64,000 nucleotides of DNA. Origin: Gordionus sp. m RMFG-2023 (taxonomy: Eukaryota > Nematomorpha > Gordioida > Chordodea > Parachordodidae). Positions 37,985-50,309 of the stretch are shown in pieces. The translations under genes were made by a program, and so were the position numbers. The stretch is from positions 1,379,671 through 1,443,670 of the forward strand of contig NC_088776.1 in NCBI RefSeq assembly GCF_954871325.1, read 5' to 3'. Within the stretch, counting starts at the first letter, position 1. Each line of letters begins with the position of its first letter. The notes beneath the pieces are model-generated. The model was given only the letters and a program-made list of their open reading frames with translations, searched no databases and had not been told where the DNA came from.

Positions 37985-38263
37985 CATTCGGGTAGGCCCA
38001 GCGGGTGCTTGGAAGCCATAGGTACCAATTTCAATCCTGGTAAGGAACTGTAAAAATTTTAAGGTATTTCTTCGATGTGACTGATGCATAAAGACATATG
38101 ATAAGATGATTTCTGACCTTAGAAATTCCACCCCGGTCAGGATATAAACTAAATGAAAGATAAAATTAGACAAAAGAGATAGCATGAATAACATAAAGTG
38201 GAGAGAGATATTGAAGGAGCTTACCACTAGAAAAAGGTGAAATTTGAAAAAATAAATAAATAA
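37985..38263 (+). mobile_element. tRNA-headed SINE with RTE-derived 3' tail
   Basis: The head has a box A-like TAGGCCCAGCGGG (near 37993) and a box B-like TTTCAATCCTGG (near 38029), spaced as in tRNA genes. After an unrelated ~120-bp body, the last ~75 bp (38165-38240) match the 3' end of the RTE-like LINE at 50205-50290 and 59150-59220, and an AAAT-type tail follows. This is the classic SINE/LINE tail-sharing layout. The mirrored copy is at 61786-62068. The 88-codon reverse frame across it is incidental. Confidence 0.7.
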
Positions 38264-39082
38264 TCATTAAATATGTGTTTATCATTTTATTCAAAAAGGT
38301 AAACCTAATTTATTATGATGGCGGCTAATTTCTTTTTTTGTTCTATCAACTAATTATGTTGGTGAAAGTTTAAAATAAACTTTGCCTTTAAGAAAATACA
38401 TATAATCATGAATCAGTATCTTAGAGTAAAAAAAAAATATACAATGGGAATAAAATCTTTGTAAAACAAATGAGAATTAATTAACATTTAAAATTAACGA
38501 AAAGTCTCACATATAAAATTGTACAGCCCTTAACATGCGTTTCTATTAACGTTAGAAAGATGTTTTTAGCTAGGAAACTATAGTTCGCCAATGGATATTA
38601 GACCCAAAGATTTTTGCTGGTCAGCCCACTGCCCATCCTAATATTAAATTTTCTAGCGGGCTTGTGTTTTTTTGAAAGAAATTCCTAATGGGTTTCCATC
38701 GGACTTCGGCCCTAAATTTGTAAATTTTTGTTTATCCAAATCAATAGCTAACTTGAAAAAATTATGCATATTTTATGTCATCAAAATGATTAACCCTATA
38801 TACGCTTTATAAATATTGTTTTACTTTCATTATAATGGGCTTAGGTTTGAATATTAAATATGGGCCGGGTCTGGGGACTAAAATATTTTGTTTTTTTTTA
38901 CTACTAACTCGTGTTGGGCTTGATTAAAATATTATAACCAAAATAACATTTAGGTAGTGATCCTGAAGGACTCTGTAGATTGCTGGCAGAAGGGCTCGGA
39001 TAACGACGGCATAATTAAAATAAAAATGGAGATTCTTGCTCTATTTCGAAGATGTACAAAAATAATGTTGGTCTATATGACC

Positions 39083-39811
39083 CCAGTGACATATGTAATA
39101 TCCAGACTGACGATTCATTCATTCATTAAAATGCATTTTTTAAGCGTCGTTAAAAGCAAATCAGCTGGACCCGCCATTTTGGTAACACATATAGTAATTA
39201 TTCTCATGTTAAAAAACTACTATTTAAATTGATAAGTCGTTTCCTTTATTATCTCGATGATCCGGTAATTCTTTAAATAAAGTTTGCATTCAGATATAGG
39301 AATGAATTAGGCTCACATTTAAAATTTTAATAATAATTAGTGTAACCAAGATGGCGTCTCCAGCTGATTTGCATAGATGTACATTTTTAATGAATGAATA
39401 GTCAGTCTAGGTATTATATATGTCCATGACTATTCCGGATCTTCACGGGATTTAAAGGGATAACTAAAAAATTAGGATTGATAATTAAGGAATGAAAATA
39501 CGGGATTATCACGTTTTAATCGTGATAAAGAGGAATCTTATTTTAAAAGCGTTTTCCACGAGTTTCGTTGCTTTTTTAATTTTCAATTTTGTTTTTTTTT
39601 GGCCTTATGATATAAGATATGTCTAGTATAGGGTAACATTCGCTAGCTAATCAAAAGATTTATTCAACTGGAGGTCAATCTCTGCCCCAGTGATATTACC
39701 GTATAGTTTTATATCCTTTAAAAAATTGAAATTTTAAAGGGATCCCTTTAAATCCCGTGAAGATCCCAGATAGTCATGATCCCTTTAAAAATTACGACAT
39801 ATATGTCATTG
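39083..39811. mobile_element. hAT-type non-autonomous element with long inverted ends
   Basis: Perfect 8-bp target duplication ATATGACC at 39075-39082 and 39812-39819. Ends are CCAGTGACATATG and CATATATGTCATTG. Internal arms of about 110 bp are inverted copies of each other (the CAGACTGAC..ATTCATTCATT and AAATCAGCTGG blocks). It is interrupted by the element at 39426-39777. A shorter uninterrupted relative is at 44602-44925; the mirrored copy is at 60237-60963. Confidence 0.8.
39426..39777. mobile_element. 352-bp inverted-repeat element nested in the hAT element
   Basis: The ends are inverted copies: ATGACTATTCCGGATCTTCA on the left and its near-complement ending GATCCCAGATAGTCAT on the right, followed inward by CGGGATTTAAAGGGAT on both sides. 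No clear target duplication. It interrupts the host element between its right inner arm and its right terminus. Confidence 0.65.
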
Positions 39812-39839
39812 ATATGACCTTATCGCAACATGTAGAATA

Positions 39840-42060
39840 TTTATATTTTAATTTTTTTGCGATATCATCACTACGCCATGTCATCGCTAAATACAAATTT
39901 TAATTACTAAATATTTTTTTACTATTTAATAATTTTTTTATGGATTAGCGTATTTAGTTTTAATAATTGGCTAAAAATTGAGTGTTAATATATAAAATTT
40001 GCATATTTTTTTATTTTTCTAATTTTCGTAAATGTTAATTTAATTTAAGGACGAATTTGTTAAAAATTAATATTAAATTGTATATATGTAAATAGTATTT
40101 AATATATATATATATAGTTGTAAAATTTTCGATATATTCAGTATTAGTAATAGTAAATAAAGTAAAATTAAATAAAAGATTTCAAATATATTTTTTGGTT
40201 TCTCTTTACCTGCCTTCCCTGAAAATATCATAGAGTTCATTTTTATTTTAAAAAATATAAACATATTTTTTTAGGTTTAAAGATGACAGCTTATCTGTAT
40301 CTGTTTCGAACAATACGTATTGAAAAGTTTACAAATATTTTTAAAATTTAATAAATAAGTTACCGATAGATGGCGTCTTATTTTTATGTTATAATTAGGT
40401 ATTATGTTGTTTTATGTAATCGTTATCTTTTTTTTTACGATGAGATACTATAATTCACATGTAATTATTTAAAAATTTTATTTACATGAATCCCATAAAA
40501 CGCTGATCCACAATTTTATAAGGTTCCAACTACACTTTTCACATAAAATTATACTTACATCTTTAATAAAAATGTTATTATATTTTTAGTTTTTTAAATA
40601 TTAAAATATAGTTCTAACCTGTTTTAATCATTACATATAAGGTTAACCAATCATATATTATTTTCATCACGTGATAATTGAAAATGTAAATTGCAATAGG
40701 AAGGCTGTTTACCTTCAAAGTTTTGTTTGTTATAATAAAATGCCTTAAAAGGGAAGGGGGGGGGGCGGGTGATTAAATTTAAATTTATTAAAGAAAATGT
40801 GGATACTATACAAATATGACATTTATCATCATTATCATCCATCATTTTTTTTTTAAGATTAAAAAATAAAATAAGTTAAAATATTATTAAATTTGATTAA
40901 TACTCAAATCCAGGGATCCAAATAGAAACGAACCTGGAAACCAATTAGTAGACTCGAACCTAAGCTGTTAAAAATATTATTGCAGCACCTCCACCGATCT
41001 ACTAAAATGCCAGTGAATCGGTTCGAACTTCATGATTTTGTTCTTATAAAATAGTGTGAAAGTTTTTATTAGTATTATTATTATATTGCTAAAATATTAA
41101 ATTTTATTTAAAGATTATCAATAAATTTTGATTGATAAGTGTTATAAACATTAGTATATTATCACTTCATAGACATAAATCACTGATTAGAAATGGCTAA
41201 CTAGCACCCCGCCAAAACAAGTCACAGGCCTTTACATTTTACTTTATCATTTAAAATTGGTATTTTAGTCTGAGTCACTTTTATATATAAAAAAAATAGT
41301 AGCAAAAATGTAAAAAATTACTTTTGACGTGTTAAAATTTCAATTCTAAAACTTCCTTCCAGAGCATATTTCTGAGTAAATATTTTTTTTTAGAAATAAT
41401 TTAAAGAATCATTTTATTGAAATACATCTATGGTTTAAATTGTTATAATAATATCAAAGTTATATTAGAGTTTTAAAATTATTTTATAAGGTAAATAATC
41501 TGGCCCGGGATATTACTATCCCCGGTCTACACCATATATAAAATTTTACTTAATCAATATCTAAAGCGCGGTATTAGGAATATTGTATTTTTTTATTAAA
41601 AAAAATGCATTAGGAGTGCAACGAAGCTTGAAAGTAGTAAATAGTTTTATATAACCTTTGTATTTGTAGAGTTCAGAGGAAATGGGGTTTGGCGCGATAA
41701 TTTAGGGCTTTAATATCGGAGTCTTTGTGTTAGGTCTAGAACACGGTTTGTGTTGTTACTAAATTTTTTATATTTATTCTTACCTCGAGGATAAAAAGTA
41801 ATTTATTCAATTACTACCCCCCTCCCCCCCCCCTCCCCTTAATTTACTAGTTTTAAAACTTGTTATTCTATTGACATATTATTTCTAAGAATATGAAAAT
41901 ATTAATTTTGTTTTTGAAAATAAAAACATAATTAGTTTATTAAAATTTCAATTTACATTTACGTAAATAAGGAGAATTGTTTCATATAAGCACTCCTATA
42001 TAAATAATTATAAATATAATAAATAATTAAATTTACAAACTAATTAATATATTATATTAT
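39840..42060 (+). repeat. Beta repeat, forward copy
   Basis: Homologous to 30561-32825. The first 2 kb belong to the high-identity inverted arm; the last 200 bases are more diverged from the other arm. It carries the empty site GTAAT (40147-40151) of the LTR element found in the right arm. No PB1 exon follows it. Confidence 0.75.
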
Positions 42061-42177
42061 ATGTCATACAATCTATCTAATATATATGATCTCCATAATC
42101 ATAACACGATCGTTTTCGTATCTCCCTAATGTATTTTAAATTGAAGGAGACTATATAGTGTAATGTTAATTTTTTGC

Positions 42178-42245
42178 TCTCTATGAGAATCGAACACAAG
42201 CCTCCCGTTTCAAAGGCATATGATTTACCACATGCACCAACTTGA
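42178..42245 (-). other. tRNA-like sequence (SINE head or tRNA relic)
   Basis: On the reverse strand, GTTGGTGCATGTGGTAAATC has a box A-like D-arm and GTGTTCGATTCTCA contains a perfect box B. They are separated by a GCCTTTGAAACGGGAGGC anticodon-arm-like segment. The T-arm and acceptor stem do not pair well, so this is not a functional tRNA. A tRNA-derived SINE remnant is the likeliest reading. Confidence 0.45.
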
Positions 42246-42299
42246 ATCTAATTAAATTGAAAATATTAATTATATATATTTTAATTAATATCTGATATT

Positions 42300-43520
42300 T
42301 TTAAAATTTTACCGATTATATTATTACCATACAAGCTGATGGGGTTGAAGGGTAATTATTTAGTTTGTGTGTATGGTATTAAATATACTTTATTAATAAA
42401 ATTTATATGTAAGAGAAAAAGAGGCAAAAATTGTTGGAATGTATAATGTGAGCATGTATTAAAAATTTCAAATGTGATGGAAATCATATTGGATAAAATT
42501 TAAAATAGAGGTGCTTTGAGATTTTTAATTATAGAATATTTATATGGCCCTCAGGTAAAATCTAATTTAAATATATTCTCATTCAAAAAAATAGTATTCA
42601 CTCTTAGTCTTAATGGGTGGGCCTTGGTTGGGGTGAACTGGGTTAAAATAGACTAAAAAATAGATATGGTTTTTAGAGATTTATCCATCTCTAGGCTTGG
42701 AAAAAAATTTTGAAAATTACTATCTGTTTGGCCAGGTTTGAGAAAATTTTTTTATATAATTATTATGGGTTGGGCTGGTCTTGGAAAATATTTTTATAAA
42801 TTATATTGGGCTGGGCTTGGGGAATATTTTTCAAAATTATTATGAGCTTGGATGCTTGAGTTTTTTTATTATTAATTTTAGGTCAGACATTGGCCCAAAA
42901 CAAATTTTTTTGCAGGCCTGAGTTGACCTGATCAAAAAACCAAGGCCCATTAAAATCTGAATTTTGATTGTATTTTTAAATTCATTATGATTATTTAAAT
43001 ATTTTATTTCAGTTCTCAACTACCAAAATTATTATGATCTTCATTGAGCTTGGAATAATTTTATTTTGCATAATTAATGTGGCTTTGGACTTTGCCCGGG
43101 AATTTTTTTTTAATATTAAATATTAGGTATATCAGTAATATTTAACAAATAATATTGGTTATTATCAATTAAATGCTTTAAATCTATTTTTACTCAAACC
43201 ATAGTATTTACACTTAGTTTTAATAGATTGAACCTGGCCTAAAGGGGGGAGGGGGTAAAAAGAATAAAAATTGGATATTATTCTCAAATAACAGGTAACA
43301 TCTAGCATAAAAGTAGGAAGAAAATTTTCATTCCCCGTCATTTTTGACGGGCTATCTACTAGTAATAAATAAACATAAAACAAGTCGTAGATCTAGCTTA
43401 ATAAATAATCGTTTGAATAAAAGATTTTTCTACTTTAAAACAGTTTATGAGTAATTTATGAGAAGAATACGTTTTCAAATTATTATATTTAAATATATTA
43501 GTTTTACGAGAATGGGATAA
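42300..43520. repeat. Degenerate ~60-bp GGGCTTGG-type repeats and AT-rich filler
   Basis: Between 42610 and 42990 a unit of about 60 bp (GGGCTGGGCTTGGG plus an AATATTTTT...AAATTATTATG core) recurs at least four times with much drift. The rest is AT-rich. This stretch occupies the place where PB1 would lie between beta and gamma. Confidence 0.4.
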
Positions 43521-44394
43521 GAATTAATAATGGCGATGTCAAATATTTGGTTACAAAATATACGGCCCGGGTAAACTGTCCGGGCCTGCATGTATCTGAT
43601 ATATAAATTGTAATTAATATCACATTCATTACGATATGCTTATTTTTGGGGAAAATGTTTAAATTATTTTATCTTAATTTATCAATTACTGAGGCCTTCC
43701 TATCAAATAATTCATGAAACCCTCAATTAATTTTACAATGTTTTTAAAATATTTAGATTTTGTTTTGAACACATATTTCATTTTTTTTTTAAATTAAATT
43801 GTCGGGTAATGATGTTGAAAAATATAGATAGAAGATGATAAAATGTATTGAAGTAAAAATTAAAAAACAATTCTTACAGTTATAAAAGTAAAAATCAAAA
43901 AATTTATTACCTTTCAATAATTTTTTTTTGAAAATATTGTTTAATAAAATAAAAAAATTGTGATTTTAAGTTCATTTGAAATAGATTTATTTTTAATTGC
44001 AAAATATATTAATTCTTATATTGATTTTGAATTATAGGAGAAAATTTGATATTCCTATTCATTCAAGGAAATCTTTAGAAGATCAATAATCTTTGAGAAG
44101 CATTTTTAAACTCGGGTTTTCATACGATTGAGTAGATTTAATTATATATTTTTAGAAAAACCATTTTATGTGAAAATCGCTAAAAGTAAACATTAGGTTA
44201 TGAACCTAGTAGTGAATGCGCAAACTAAAATTTTAAACATATTATAGGAAACAATATAAATTTTGATAAAATAAAAACTATTTAATGATATTTCGGGAAG
44301 TAAACTTCTTTTTTTTTAGTTTGTTAAAATAAAGTGGAAAGTGACCAAAATTAATATTTCCATTGAAATATTAATAGTCCTATATTTAAAGAAA

Positions 44395-44540
<146 letters not shown>

Positions 44541-44601
44541 AGAGAAAGTACATTAGTAAAAACATATTTAATATATAGTATTTAATAAAGATGGTTAGGT
44601 C

Positions 44602-44925
44602 CAATGACATATATAATACCTAGACTGACGATTCATTCATTAAAATGCAAATTTAAGCTTCGTTAAAAGCAAATCAGCTGGATCCCCCATTTTGGTAACA
44701 AATATAGTAATTATTCTCATGTTATTAAATTGATAACTTGCTTCCTTTATTATCTCGATGATCCGGTAATTCTTTAAATAAAGTTCGCATTATGGGAATA
44801 AATTAGGCTCTCGTTTAAAATTTTAATTAATGATTAGTGTAACCAAGATGGCGTCTCCAGCTGATTTGCATTGATGTACACTTTTAATGAAGGAATCGTC
44901 AGTCTTGGTATTATATATGTCATTG
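44602..44925. mobile_element. hAT-type MITE with long inverted ends, 324 bp
   Basis: Ends are CAATGACATATATAATACC and its inverse; the flanks are GTTAGGTC (44594-44601) and GTTAGGTT (44926-44933). The gamma copy at 53430-53450 has the uninterrupted sequence (complement of GGTTAGGTCTATTC), a natural empty site. It is related to 39083-39811. Confidence 0.85.
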
Positions 44926-45289
44926 GTTAGGTTTATTCTAATTTCTTAAATTTACTATTTTCAATTGTCTAAAAAAATCATCTTAAATTATAATAATTTT
45001 AAATATTAGAAGAAGAAAAAAAACTATAACTAAAATTTAAGGTACACTATAAAATTGCGATACACCAAAAATTTTAAAAAGTATTGCTGCTGTAAAAAAA
45101 ATGACCTGCAAGAGGTGCCATTAGCACGGCCGAGCCCGGATTTTATTTTCGGTTCAGCCCCGGGTTTTCTATTTTCAGGCTCGGATTTCTTTAAAATATA
45201 TTATATTTATTTTTGACTATTTTAGCTAATAATGGCTATTTAGAAAATTTGGTTTTAAGATATAGGACCTATTTTAAAAAATATTATGA

Positions 45290-46410
45290 AGACCCTAAGG
45301 TCATTTTCAAGTGTGTTAGAAAAAATAAATTTCCATAACCATCTTCTTATACTCTAGATCCCAAGATATCAATAAAGAGTAATCAAGAGATAATTACATT
45401 TTATTTCAAGATCCATGCGAATATTTTGTTTATAAAGTAAGATCTCATTCAATATTAATAGTGATGCAAATGAATTACAAAACAGTCAAAAAAATATTTT
45501 TATTTTGAGAACCGTGTGAAGATAACTTGGTACAATTTTTATATTCACCCCCCCCCCCCCCTATATTATCTTGGAAACACAGAGATGTGTAACGTACAAC
45601 ATTACTTATTTTATAAAGAAAGACTGGGTGTGGTGAGAGAATAATGTATTTAACACACATTCTATAATTGTCACCGAGTCAAAAAATATATAAACTATTA
45701 CTTTATTAAATCATGTTACAAAATATATGTATTACTTTATCATAAATAATGTATGACTATTTTTATATCTCTTTTTGTCAAAGTAAATAATCAATCATTT
45801 TTAAGTTACGCAATAATAAAATAAGATAATCTGTAATTTGAACGATCATATAAACAGAATTTAAGTTAAGTGATAAAATAATTTTAGAAAAAAATGTAAA
45901 TTGTAACGATAAAACTTAAATATTATAAATCAAGCCATGAAGTAAACTAAAATATATTTAGGTATAACAATTCCCTATATGAAGATATTTTTTATGCAAC
46001 GTTTAAATACAAACCCCCCCCCCCCTTTTAATTTTTGATTTAACGCCAACATTATGGAATAATAATTTCCTCAGTTCTAAGTTTTTATTCTGAGCAAAAT
46101 TATAAAAAAAAAATATCACAAATATTATGTCCAAAATATAATAATCTTTTAATAAAGAAAATAAAAATATTTATATATTATAGATGGCGCTAACTATTTT
46201 GAGGGCCAATAATTAATTTTAGTTAACATTATAATATTAGATATCACGTTTACATAGTGTAATTCTCGTCAGAATATTTCGATACAAATATTGATGCCCA
46301 TCTAACAATCAAGGATAAAAAGATTGCTTTCATAAAACTACCAAAGTATATAATAACCCATAATATTCGTTAGCTAAATGGTTTGCCTATAAATATTAGT
46401 TATTTAATAC
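45290..46410 (-). repeat. Delta repeat, reverse copy
   Basis: Inverted counterpart of 51940-53130, with C-runs at 45547 and 46015. Ends at the TAGCTAA/GACGAATATTA segment near 46370. Confidence 0.65.
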
Positions 46411-46494
46411 TGCATTTCCTCCTAAAGGAATATCTTTTGTAGATGATGCAGAACTAAAAAAATTTTGTTATACAAATTTGCTTTTTCATAATTT

Positions 46495-46642
46495 TTGTAA
46501 ATACTCAATTTGATAAGGTTTCCTAGAAGTAGTTAGACTTCAGAAACCCCTTCAACACCATCCATATTTTTATAATTATTCAATCTGATAAGGTTTTCTA
46601 GAAGTCAGACTTCAGAAACCCCTTCAACAGCATCCATAGGAG
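46495..46642. repeat. ~78-bp tandem duplication
   Basis: Two units around AGACTTCAGAAACCCCTTCA, each preceded by a TCAAT.TGATAAGG block and followed by CATCCATA. Not seen elsewhere in the window. Confidence 0.8.
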
Positions 46643-46655
46643 GGCACATTCTTAC

Positions 46656-46835
46656 TAGTGTTGTTAAATTGCCTAACTTTACTCTACTATAAAACAGCGT
46701 AGCCATGTTTTTAATCCAAACATATTCTTCTAATCTATCTTCAAGTCGAGACTCAACTCAGAGTCTTAATTCAATATTTTAGGCTAAAAGCTTGACTAAA
46801 TCACATGATCAAAGTTAGGTAATTTAACAACACTA
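46656..46835. mobile_element. hAT-type MITE C, 180 bp
   Basis: 25-bp terminal inverted repeats starting TAGTGTTGTTAAATTGCC, and a perfect target duplication ATTCTTAC (46648-46655 and 46836-46843). It has the same family of ends as the MITE at 50613-50795. Confidence 0.9.
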
Positions 46836-46844
46836 ATTCTTACA

Positions 46845-47130
46845 ATCTTTTTTTTTACATCAATTTTCCCAAAATACTGGAATTTCTTTGATTTCCTGTT
46901 ATGGATTGCGTTCGATACTCAAAATCGGGGGAATTTTCCATATCCCCTGAAGATAGGGAATTCAGCAAGGTGATTCACTAGCCACCCCCCCCCCTGTTTT
47001 TTCCTATAGGGATTAAGGATTCGAACAAAAATTTTAAAGTCTGATTTCACATTAGACCTTAACCTATGGTATCTCGACGATGGCTCTTTTGGCGGTTCTT
47101 TATCCAATGTTATGTCGGCCATAGAGTACG
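46845..47130 (-). mobile_element. Possible tRNA-derived SINE inserted in gag
   Basis: Reverse strand: box A-like ATAGGTTAAGGTCT near 47075 and a perfect box B GTTCGAATCC near 47018, ending in an A-run at 46852-46860. Flanks (ATTCTTACAAT, AATCTTAACAAT) are similar and could be a target duplication, and gag homology resumes at 47140. The 67-codon frame over it is unremarkable. Moderate to low confidence. Confidence 0.35.
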
Positions 47131-47134
47131 TTGA

Positions 47135-48610
47135 AATGGAATCTTAACAATAATTTTAGAGGCTTTAACAATAATAATAACTAGCGGTCGTAACAAAATA
47201 ACAAACAATTATAGGCAATATGTATGGTAGAAACACAACACATGGCCCTGACAATGAACAGAGAAACCAGATTCAATACGATATGGCCTAAAATCTTACA
47301 TAACAATAATAATTGTAATATGAACATGGAAGAAATTGTAGAAGACTATGTAGACACTACCAAAGACAACAATGATTTTTGGTTTTAATGTTAAGAACTT
47401 GACTGAGAACCAGAGTTGTTAACGCTCCTTTTTAAAAGTAGCTAGCTCCAGCTCCCCTGCTCCTACCCACTCAAAAAAAGCTAGCTCCCGCTCCCGCTAC
47501 TACAATTTTAAAAGGAGCCAACTCCGCTCCAAGTAATGGAGGGTAACTCCATAATCGCTCCTTTGATTTTCATTTTTTTAGAGGGTATACGAAATAAAAT
47601 CTACTTTTTTTTATCAAAAAGCTTTATTTATATTAAATTATCTATCAAAATATTTATAACCTTTTATTAGCTTTTAAAAGTAATAAATTTTAAATTAGAA
47701 TCTATCATACATCCACGCCTCTCCCCCAAAACCTGTTTTGCAATACTAAATAGGCACTCCACAGGAGCACTAGAGGGAAGCAGGGTATTGTATTTTATAA
47801 AGATATTTTTTAATTCAGGGAATCAATAGTAATTTTGGTATCATTATTTAAAAAATATTTGTACAATATATTATCTTCCTGATGATCAATTTCATGGAAT
47901 CCAAAAAAATTTTCCAAATCAATTTGTATTTAAAAGAAAGATTTTTTTACTTTAGATGCTTTCTTAGATTGAAGCTGCTCACTTTTGAAAATTAAATAGT
48001 TTTATTTAAACACAAAAGACATTTTGCCCGTAATTTGTTTGATAATTTGGATCAACATCTTTTAGAAAATTTAAAATATTTTTTGTATAATGGAAATGGA
48101 AATTCGATTTCTTCATCTATGTTATCTAAATCCATAATATCTAAAACTATTTTTTATTTCATATATCTATAAAACGAATATTAATATGACTTAAAAGATT
48201 TTCCAAAAAATTTTCAATGTAAAAAGGAAAATTTGATGTTTAATATTTAAAATGATTAGATGAAAAACCGATATAAAACTCGGCTAAACATTTAATAATG
48301 GATAAATTTATACATAAAAGAAGCTAGCTCCCTCTCCACAATTGGGAAAAATGTATCGGATTCCTTAACAAATCTGCTGAGAACCATTCACAATGATGGA
48401 TAACAGTGCCTTTATTGTTACTCTGAAATTAAATTACATGACCCATGCGCACAATGCAAATTGAGCTAGGTATTGTACTTCGTGACTTAAGTAAGAATAT
48501 AGGTTTATCAGAAATAAAAAAAAATTATGTATAATGTCGATTAAAATGACGTAACAACAGCAATGCAGATTGACACTGGTTCAAGATACACGATTATACG
48601 TTGATTTTTA
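47135..48610 (+). mobile_element. Gypsy-like gag-protease fossil, split by a hAT element
   Basis: Same gag relic as at 18.2-19.3 kb. It ends near 48570 with MQIDTGSRYTII-like protease sequence, then delta at 48630. It is interrupted by the hAT element at 47411-48376. Broken, many breaks. Confidence 0.65.
47411..48376 (-). mobile_element. hAT transposon inserted in gag, 966 bp
   Basis: Perfect 8-bp target duplication CTGAGAAC (47403-47410, 48377-48384). Ends CAGAGTTGTTAACG and, inverted, CAGATTTGTTAAGG. Subterminal GCTAGCTCC motifs. The reverse strand at about 47650-47790 encodes a hAT C-terminal relic resembling [20 protein letters not shown]. The uninterrupted gag sequence at 19080-19100 is the empty site. 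Confidence 0.9.
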
Positions 48611-48629
48611 TATAAATATTTATAGGTAA

Positions 48630-50045
48630 CTATTTAGCTGACGATTATAGTTGGTTGTTCATATACCTTGGCGGGTAAACGAAGTAATCGCCTTATTCTT
48701 GATTGTTAGATTAGAATTTATTGTTTTATTTTTTTTAAACTAATATTTGCGAGATTTTGATTGTGTCTATAATATAAAATTATAATGTTAAATATACGAA
48801 TAAATTTAATATTGGCCATTAGAATATTTAGCGTCATCTATAATATGTATTATTATTTTACATTTTTATTTATTAAAAAGATTATTGTATTTTGGACATT
48901 ATAGGGAATATTTGTGATATTTTTTTAAAAATATTAGATGATTTTTTTCATAATTTCGTTCAGAATAAAATCTTAGAACTCAGAAAATTATTCCTAATGT
49001 TGGGCGTTGAATTAAAATTTTCTATGGGAAATAATTTTTACTTAGATTCTCGATTATTTTTAATTAAAGCTCTAAATCTTTGAGCATAGGATAAGAACAG
49101 GAGGAAGGGGGGGGGTGTATTTATTCACAGGTTCCTTAAAAAATATCTCGATAAGGTATTGTAATACGGAAATATATTTCAGTTGGATGCTTCATGGCGT
49201 GATTTAAAACATTTTAGTTTAATCGTTACAATTTGCATTTTTTTTAAAAAATATTTTATCACTTAACCTAGATTGAATTTATATCATCGTTTAAATTAAG
49301 TCTTATTTTATTTTATTATTGCGTAACTTTAAATGATTGATTTTTTTACTTATTAATTCATATAAACATATTTAAATACAAAAAGCGATATGTAATGACA
49401 GTCATATATTATTTATGATATATTTTGTAACATGATTTAATGACTCGATGACAATTATAGAATGTGTTATATACATTATTCTCCAACCATGACAATTCTA
49501 TCTTTATAATACAGGTATTGATTAAAAGATTCAAAAAAGATAATTTGTATGTTACTCATCTCTGTGTTTCATAGATAATATGGGGGAAGGTGGTGGGTTG
49601 TATATAAAAATTGTACCAAGTTATTTTAACATGGTTCTCAAATAGAAAGGTTTTCATTGACGGTTTTATTATCCATTCGCATCACTTTAAATATTGGAGT
49701 GTTATTAAACTTTTTTATACAATTTATATTATCATGAATCTTAAAATAAAATATAACTATCCCTTGATTACTTTTTAATAATATCTTAGGATCAAGGGTG
49801 TATAAGAAGGGGGTTATATGTGGCAATTTCTTATCTAACACATTTTAAAATGACCTTAGATCTTCATAAAATTTTATGGAATTAAAAGTATATTAAATTT
49901 CAAATTTAAGATTAAAAATTTTACTCTTAGACAGAATTATAACTTTAAATATATCTTGCGGATTATCGATTTTAAGAAACAAAGTTGTTAATATGAATCC
50001 AGGTTTTTCAAATAGGGTCAAATGCACACCCAAATACCAACATTT
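48630..50045 (+). repeat. Delta repeat, forward copy
   Basis: Collinear with 19335-20570 and 51940-53130, and extending to the ACCCAAATACCAACATTTA block where the RTE fragment starts. G-run near 49103. Confidence 0.65.
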
Positions 50046-50047
50046 AG

Positions 50048-50300
50048 TGCCCATTAAGACTGAGATAATGGTAAACAGACTTAGGTATGGGAGCACAATG
50101 AGAAGGCCTATGAACTACATAGGAAATAAAGTTGAGAGGTTGAAAGTGATGAAACGTAAAAGAGGAAGGCAACTTGAATGGGGCTATAAAGTTAGGGTCA
50201 ATATGAAGAAGTATAAATTAGATAAAAGAGAAATTATGAATAACATAAAGTGGAGAGAGATATTGAAGGAGCTTACCACCAGAAAAGGTGAAAGCTAAAA
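50048..50300 (+). mobile_element. RTE-like LINE 3' fragment
   Basis: Encodes the C-terminus of the same reverse-transcriptase protein as at 59.1-59.8 kb: IMVNRLRYGSTMRRPMNYIG, KRGRQLEWGYKVRVN and NNIKWREILKELTTRK, then a short 3' end. Severely 5'-truncated, as is usual for LINEs. It sits between two partial delta copies. Confidence 0.75.
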
Positions 50301-50309
50301 AGAAAAGTA

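Larger units (their letters stand above)
36047..41840. repeat. Left arm of a large inverted duplication
   Basis: The reverse complement of 55220-64000, apart from insertions in the right arm. It is near-identical throughout where compared. Match begins at AACGTTTAAAGACGCACATT (window end in the other arm, so the true outer boundary is unseen) and weakens after the C-rich tract near 41830. It contains the end of the gypsy pol fossil, a long AT-rich non-coding stretch (36300-37950), a SINE, a nested hAT element and a beta repeat. Confidence 0.9.

Noticed and set aside
37961-38227. 88-codon frame conserved at 61818-62084
   Set aside because: Antisense to the SINE and copied with the arm.
38957-39232. 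91-codon frame conserved at 60814-61089
   Set aside because: It lies across a hAT-type element inside the inverted duplication; identity is explained by the duplication and no domain is visible.
42178-42245. Functional tRNA gene
   Set aside because: A- and B-boxes are good, but the T-arm and acceptor stems do not pair.
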